Origin: JAEZHK01 sp964575255
GTDB taxonomy: Bacteria > Bacillota > Clostridia > Christensenellales > Aristaeellaceae
DNA: 6,362 nucleotides
NCBI GenBank assembly: GCA_964575255.1
Contig: CAZNPZ010000087.1
Span: forward strand, 1 to 6,362
Direction: 5' to 3'
The position numbers and the translations under genes are program-made. Each line of letters begins with the position of its first letter. Position 1 is the stretch's first letter. Shown here piece by piece: positions 3,873 through 6,362 of this stretch. The notes beneath the pieces were generated by a model, which saw only the letters and a list, made by a program, of their open reading frames with translations, had not been told where the DNA came from and made no database searches.

Positions 3873-6302
3873 CAGTGGCAGCGGCTGATCCATCAGCTTC
3901 CTGCAGCGCGGAAGGCCGTTTAAGAGCCCCGGCAGCGCGCGCAGTGCGTCAAGGTCCATCGCGGCCAGCATCGCCGGCAGCGCGCGCTCAGACAGCGCCC
4001 AGTCCAGCGCCTCCAGCGGTGAACACGCCATCATGCGGGTGACGGCGGCGCAGTAGTTCCAGGTTTGATCCAGCGTGTGGCGGTCGAGCGTCCAGTTCCA
4101 CTGCGCGAGGCCGGTTCGAAGCGCGTTCAGCCGGTTCTCCACCTCGCCGGGAATCTCGCCCGGCGCGAAGATCTTGCGAAGCGCGGCGACCGACGGCGAC
4201 CGACCGGGTTCGGGCATGGTCCGGCTGCGCGGCTTCCACGGCGCTTCCGCGCCGGTCGGGCCCAGGCGGATCAGGAACGCGCGGTTCAGCAGCCTCGCCG
4301 ACAGCGGCTTTCCGTCCGGCGCGTCCTGCGCGGTCAGCATCAGAACCACCGGGACGTTCCGGGCGAAGACGCGCTCCTGCAGCCCGATGATGTGCGCGCA
4401 GGGCACGTTGCCGTCACAGTCGTTCACGTCGTCAATCAGCGCGGCGGACAGGGTCATCCCGTCGGCGCTTTCAAGCAGCCTTTCGATCTCCGGGTCTTCG
4501 GCGGAGCGGGTCTGCACGAACCGGCAAGCGGGGCCGTTCAGCCCAAGCGCCGCGGCCAGCGTTCTTGCGAGACCGCTCTTTCCGGTGCCGGGCGCGCCGG
4601 ACAGAATCACCGTGCCGCCGACCACGACCGAGGCCAGCAGGTTCACCGCTTCGTCGTTTGAGAGCGGATAGCCCGCCGCGTCCATCTGGACGCGCAGGTC
4701 GCTGATCAGCTCGCCGCCGGACGGCGCGTACACCTCCGGATGCCCCACCGGGCGATGGTGCGCGTCGGACATGCGCAATAAGAGCTCGCGCGCGTGGCTG
4801 GAGGCCATGCTGTCCAGCAGTTTCTCCTCCAGCTTCTCGCTGGTTTCCTCCAGCAGTTTCTCGGCGGCCTCCGCCGCCATGCGCGCCGCCGCCGCGGCCT
4901 GTTCGTTCTTCTCGACCTCGCGGCGCAGCGCTTCGTTCTGCTGTTCGTAGCGGGTGAACTCTTCCCGCCGCGCGTCGCGCAGTTCCTGCATCAGCGACTG
5001 GCGCATGTCCTGCCGCTTCTGGCGCAGCGCGTCGATCTCGGTGATCAGCTGAAGCCGGGACGCTTCCATCCGCTCGGCGACTTCATCCTGAACGTTTTGC
5101 GGCGCGACGTACCGCTCGCGGAGCGCGAAGCCGACCTCCTCGTCTTTTTCCAGCGCGTCCAGCAGGCTGTCACGCGCGGCGGGCAGCGCCCAGGCGCCCT
5201 TCAGCGCGTCCAGCGCGCGCTCTACCGGGCTTGCGACGGGCATGCTGGTGGCTTCCGGCGGTACCGGGTGGCCCAACTGGTCGCAGCGGGAGCGCCGCCA
5301 TTGTTCGTCCACCACTTCGTTCAGGCTCCGCCCGCGCCGCGGGTTGAAGCCGGTCTGGCCGTCCAGCGGCTCGCGCAGCCGCCTGGCCACCGCTTTGGGG
5401 TAGCTTTCGTCGCGGGAAATCCACGCCTTCTCGGTGGACGCCTCCGGGGCGGGGGGAACCAAAGTGGCCTGCGCCGTCTGCGGGACGCTGGGCGCGGCCG
5501 CCATCTGCGGCGCGTCGACCGGCGTCTGCGGGATGAACGGCGCGACAATCTGGGGGACGACGGGCGCGATCGGCGTCACGGGCGCGGCGGGCGCGGGCTG
5601 CGGCGCCACGGGGAAGGGCGCGGCTTCCGGCTCGATCCGGGCAACGGGGATCTCGTGCGCCGCCGCGACGCCGAGCGCCGTGGGGTTCAGAAGCAGCGTA
5701 AACAGGCCGTCGGCGCAGGCGGCTTCATAGAGTTTTGCCTCCTCCATCGGAATGTCCAGGCGGGACATGCCGGGCGCAATGGACAGCGTGACGCAGCCGG
5801 GGATCTCCGGCGTCTCCGCCCAGACCCACGGACCGGACAGGCGCGCCTCCCGGCGCACCGCCACGTACTTCGTGCCGGGCAGCGGCGCGCGCAGCGTGAT
5901 GACTTCGCCGTCAAACACGAGGCCTGCGTCCAGGACTTCCATCACCATTTCCGGCAAAAGCTGCGCGATCACGTCGGAATAGACGATGTGCGCGTTCCGC
6001 TCCGCGCCGTCCGGCGCGTAATTCTTGTTGGGGCGGATCTTGTCGTTTTCGTTTGGGTGCCGGCGGAGGTCCAGCAGGCAGTAGCGTCCGAGCGAGCGCA
6101 TCCGGGTTTTGAACTGGCTGATTTCGTTTTTATCGGGGACGATTCGGATGAAGCCGTCCTCCGGATATTGAGCCGCCGTGCCCTCGTCGACAGGCTGGAA
6201 CTGGTTTTCGCCAAGCGTGAGCAGCGGTTTTAATCGGAAGTAGGATTTTACCGGATTGTCCTCCTGGACGTACCCAATCGTCAGTTTTCCGGGCAATGAC
6301 AT
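3861..6302 (-). CDS. Multidomain AAA+ ATPase (AAA_5/McrB-MoxR-like) with unknown N-terminal domain and coiled coil
   Basis: An 813-residue protein without signal peptide or membrane segment, so probably cytoplasmic. Regions in order: an unrecognised N-terminal domain (about 1-220) starting KLTIGYVQEDNPVKSYFRLK and containing RIVPDKNEISQFKTRMRSLG; a Pro/Ala-rich linker (about 222-292) with repeated PxxP-like steps; a charged middle region (293-400); a long coiled coil (about 402-500, Glu/Arg/Gln/Ala rich); and an AAA+ module from about 548. The module has Walker A GAPGTGKS (569-576), a Walker B-like ALIDDVND (621-628) with Asp in place of the usual catalytic Glu, a sensor-1 region VVLMLTAQD (652-660) and arginine-finger-type SARLLNRAF (668-676), then a helical lid (about 700-813). 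The layout recalls McrB/MoxR/dynein-related ATPases that remodel or move along partners, but no partner is visible. ATG 6302 follows AAGGAGG at a long 13-nt spacing. Specific function unknown. Confidence 0.85.
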   Translation of the reverse strand: MSLPGKLTIGYVQEDNPVKSYFRLKPLLTLGENQFQPVDEGTAAQYPEDGFIRIVPDKNEISQFKTRMRSLGRYCLLDLRRHPNENDKIRPNKNYAPDGAERNAHIVYSDVIAQLLPEMVMEVLDAGLVFDGEVITLRAPLPGTKYVAVRREARLSGPWVWAETPEIPGCVTLSIAPGMSRLDIPMEEAKLYEAACADGLFTLLLNPTALGVAAAHEIPVARIEPEAAPFPVAPQPAPAAPVTPIAPVVPQIVAPFIPQTPVDAPQMAAAPSVPQTAQATLVPPAPEASTEKAWISRDESYPKAVARRLREPLDGQTGFNPRRGRSLNEVVDEQWRRSRCDQLGHPVPPEATSMPVASPVERALDALKGAWALPAARDSLLDALEKDEEVGFALRERYVAPQNVQDEVAERMEASRLQLITEIDALRQKRQDMRQSLMQELRDARREEFTRYEQQNEALRREVEKNEQAAAAARMAAEAAEKLLEETSEKLEEKLLDSMASSHARELLLRMSDAHHRPVGHPEVYAPSGGELISDLRVQMDAAGYPLSNDEAVNLLASVVVGGTVILSGAPGTGKSGLARTLAAALGLNGPACRFVQTRSAEDPEIERLLESADGMTLSAALIDDVNDCDGNVPCAHIIGLQERVFARNVPVVLMLTAQDAPDGKPLSARLLNRAFLIRLGPTGAEAPWKPRSRTMPEPGRSPSVAALRKIFAPGEIPGEVENRLNALRTGLAQWNWTLDRHTLDQTWNYCAAVTRMMACSPLEALDWALSERALPAMLAAMDLDALRALPGLLNGLPRCRKLMDQPLPLPPL

Positions 6303-6315
6303 GGAGCGTACTTCG

Positions 6316-6322
6316 CCTCCTT
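6316..6322 (-). promoter_or_regulatory. Strong Shine-Dalgarno with long spacer before the AAA+ gene
   Basis: On the minus strand AAGGAGG is a full anti-Shine-Dalgarno match but lies 13 nt before ATG 6302, more than the usual 5-9 nt. No ATG, GTG or TTG occurs in the gap, so ATG 6302 remains the best start. Confidence 0.7.
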
Positions 6323-6347
6323 GTGTTTTCTTAATACGACCCTCAAC

Positions 6348-6356
6348 ATTATATCA
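6348..6356 (-). promoter_or_regulatory. Extended -10 promoter element of the AAA+ gene
   Basis: On the minus strand, TATAAT (6353-6348) is a perfect -10 box preceded by TGa (6356-6354), an extended -10 element. The -35 box would fall at about 6371-6376, outside the window. Transcription would start near 6341, giving a leader of about 40 nt. The gene therefore appears to be transcribed on its own, or first in its unit. Confidence 0.75.
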
Positions 6357-6362
6357 TAGTTT

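Noticed and set aside
3555..4042. Plus-strand frames running through the convergent gap
   Set aside because: They have no ribosome binding site, run through hairpins, and enter the antisense strand of the AAA+ gene.
4794..6233. 479-codon open frame on the plus strand opposite the AAA+ gene
   Set aside because: It is a product of high third-position GC in the antisense gene. The translation is rich in Arg, His, Gly and Leu without domain motifs, while the minus frame has clear ATPase motifs, a promoter and a ribosome binding site.

Overview
The window is GC-rich bacterial DNA with AT-rich sigma-A-type promoters, strong GGAGG-type ribosome binding sites and tightly packed genes. This pattern, together with the SBP-permease-ATPase amino-acid transporter, suggests a GC-rich Clostridia-like Firmicute, probably an uncultured gut or environmental lineage. 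That assignment is inference from style and protein resemblance; no rRNA or other marker gene is present.

Layout. (1) Positions 1-916, plus strand: the C-terminal end of a GT4-type glycosyltransferase, overlapped by 4 nt by a membrane-anchored DUF218/YdcF-SanA-like protein. The pair looks translationally coupled and probably envelope-related. (2) Positions 917-1199: no credible gene, but four consecutive inverted repeats, two of them long two-tier stem-loops. (3) Positions 1200-3568, plus strand: a complete polar amino-acid ABC importer operon with a clear promoter (TTGACA, 18 bp, TGg-TATATT). It encodes a secreted solute-binding protein, one HisM-type permease and a GlnQ/HisP-type ATPase. 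A 16-bp intercistronic hairpin separates the binding-protein gene from the permease gene and could set the usual excess of binding protein. (4) Positions 3569-3860: a gene-free stretch between convergent genes, packed with stem-loops, including a perfect 16-bp hairpin and an imperfect direct repeat with a period of about 54 bp. (5) Positions 6302-3861, minus strand: a large 813-residue AAA+ protein with an unrecognised N-terminal domain, a Pro/Ala-rich linker, a long coiled coil and a C-terminal AAA+ module resembling the McrB/MoxR/dynein-related (AAA_5) group. It has its own promoter (TGa-TATAAT) at the right edge.

How the genes work together. The importer genes form one transport unit: the binding protein captures an amino acid outside the membrane, the permease (presumably a homodimer) passes it through, and the ATPase drives transport. 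The AAA+ gene is convergent with the operon and separately promoted, so it is probably functionally unrelated. Its partners, if any, would lie beyond position 6362. It is the least explained gene here. The two hairpin-rich intergenic stretches are the other feature that ordinary gene annotation does not account for.
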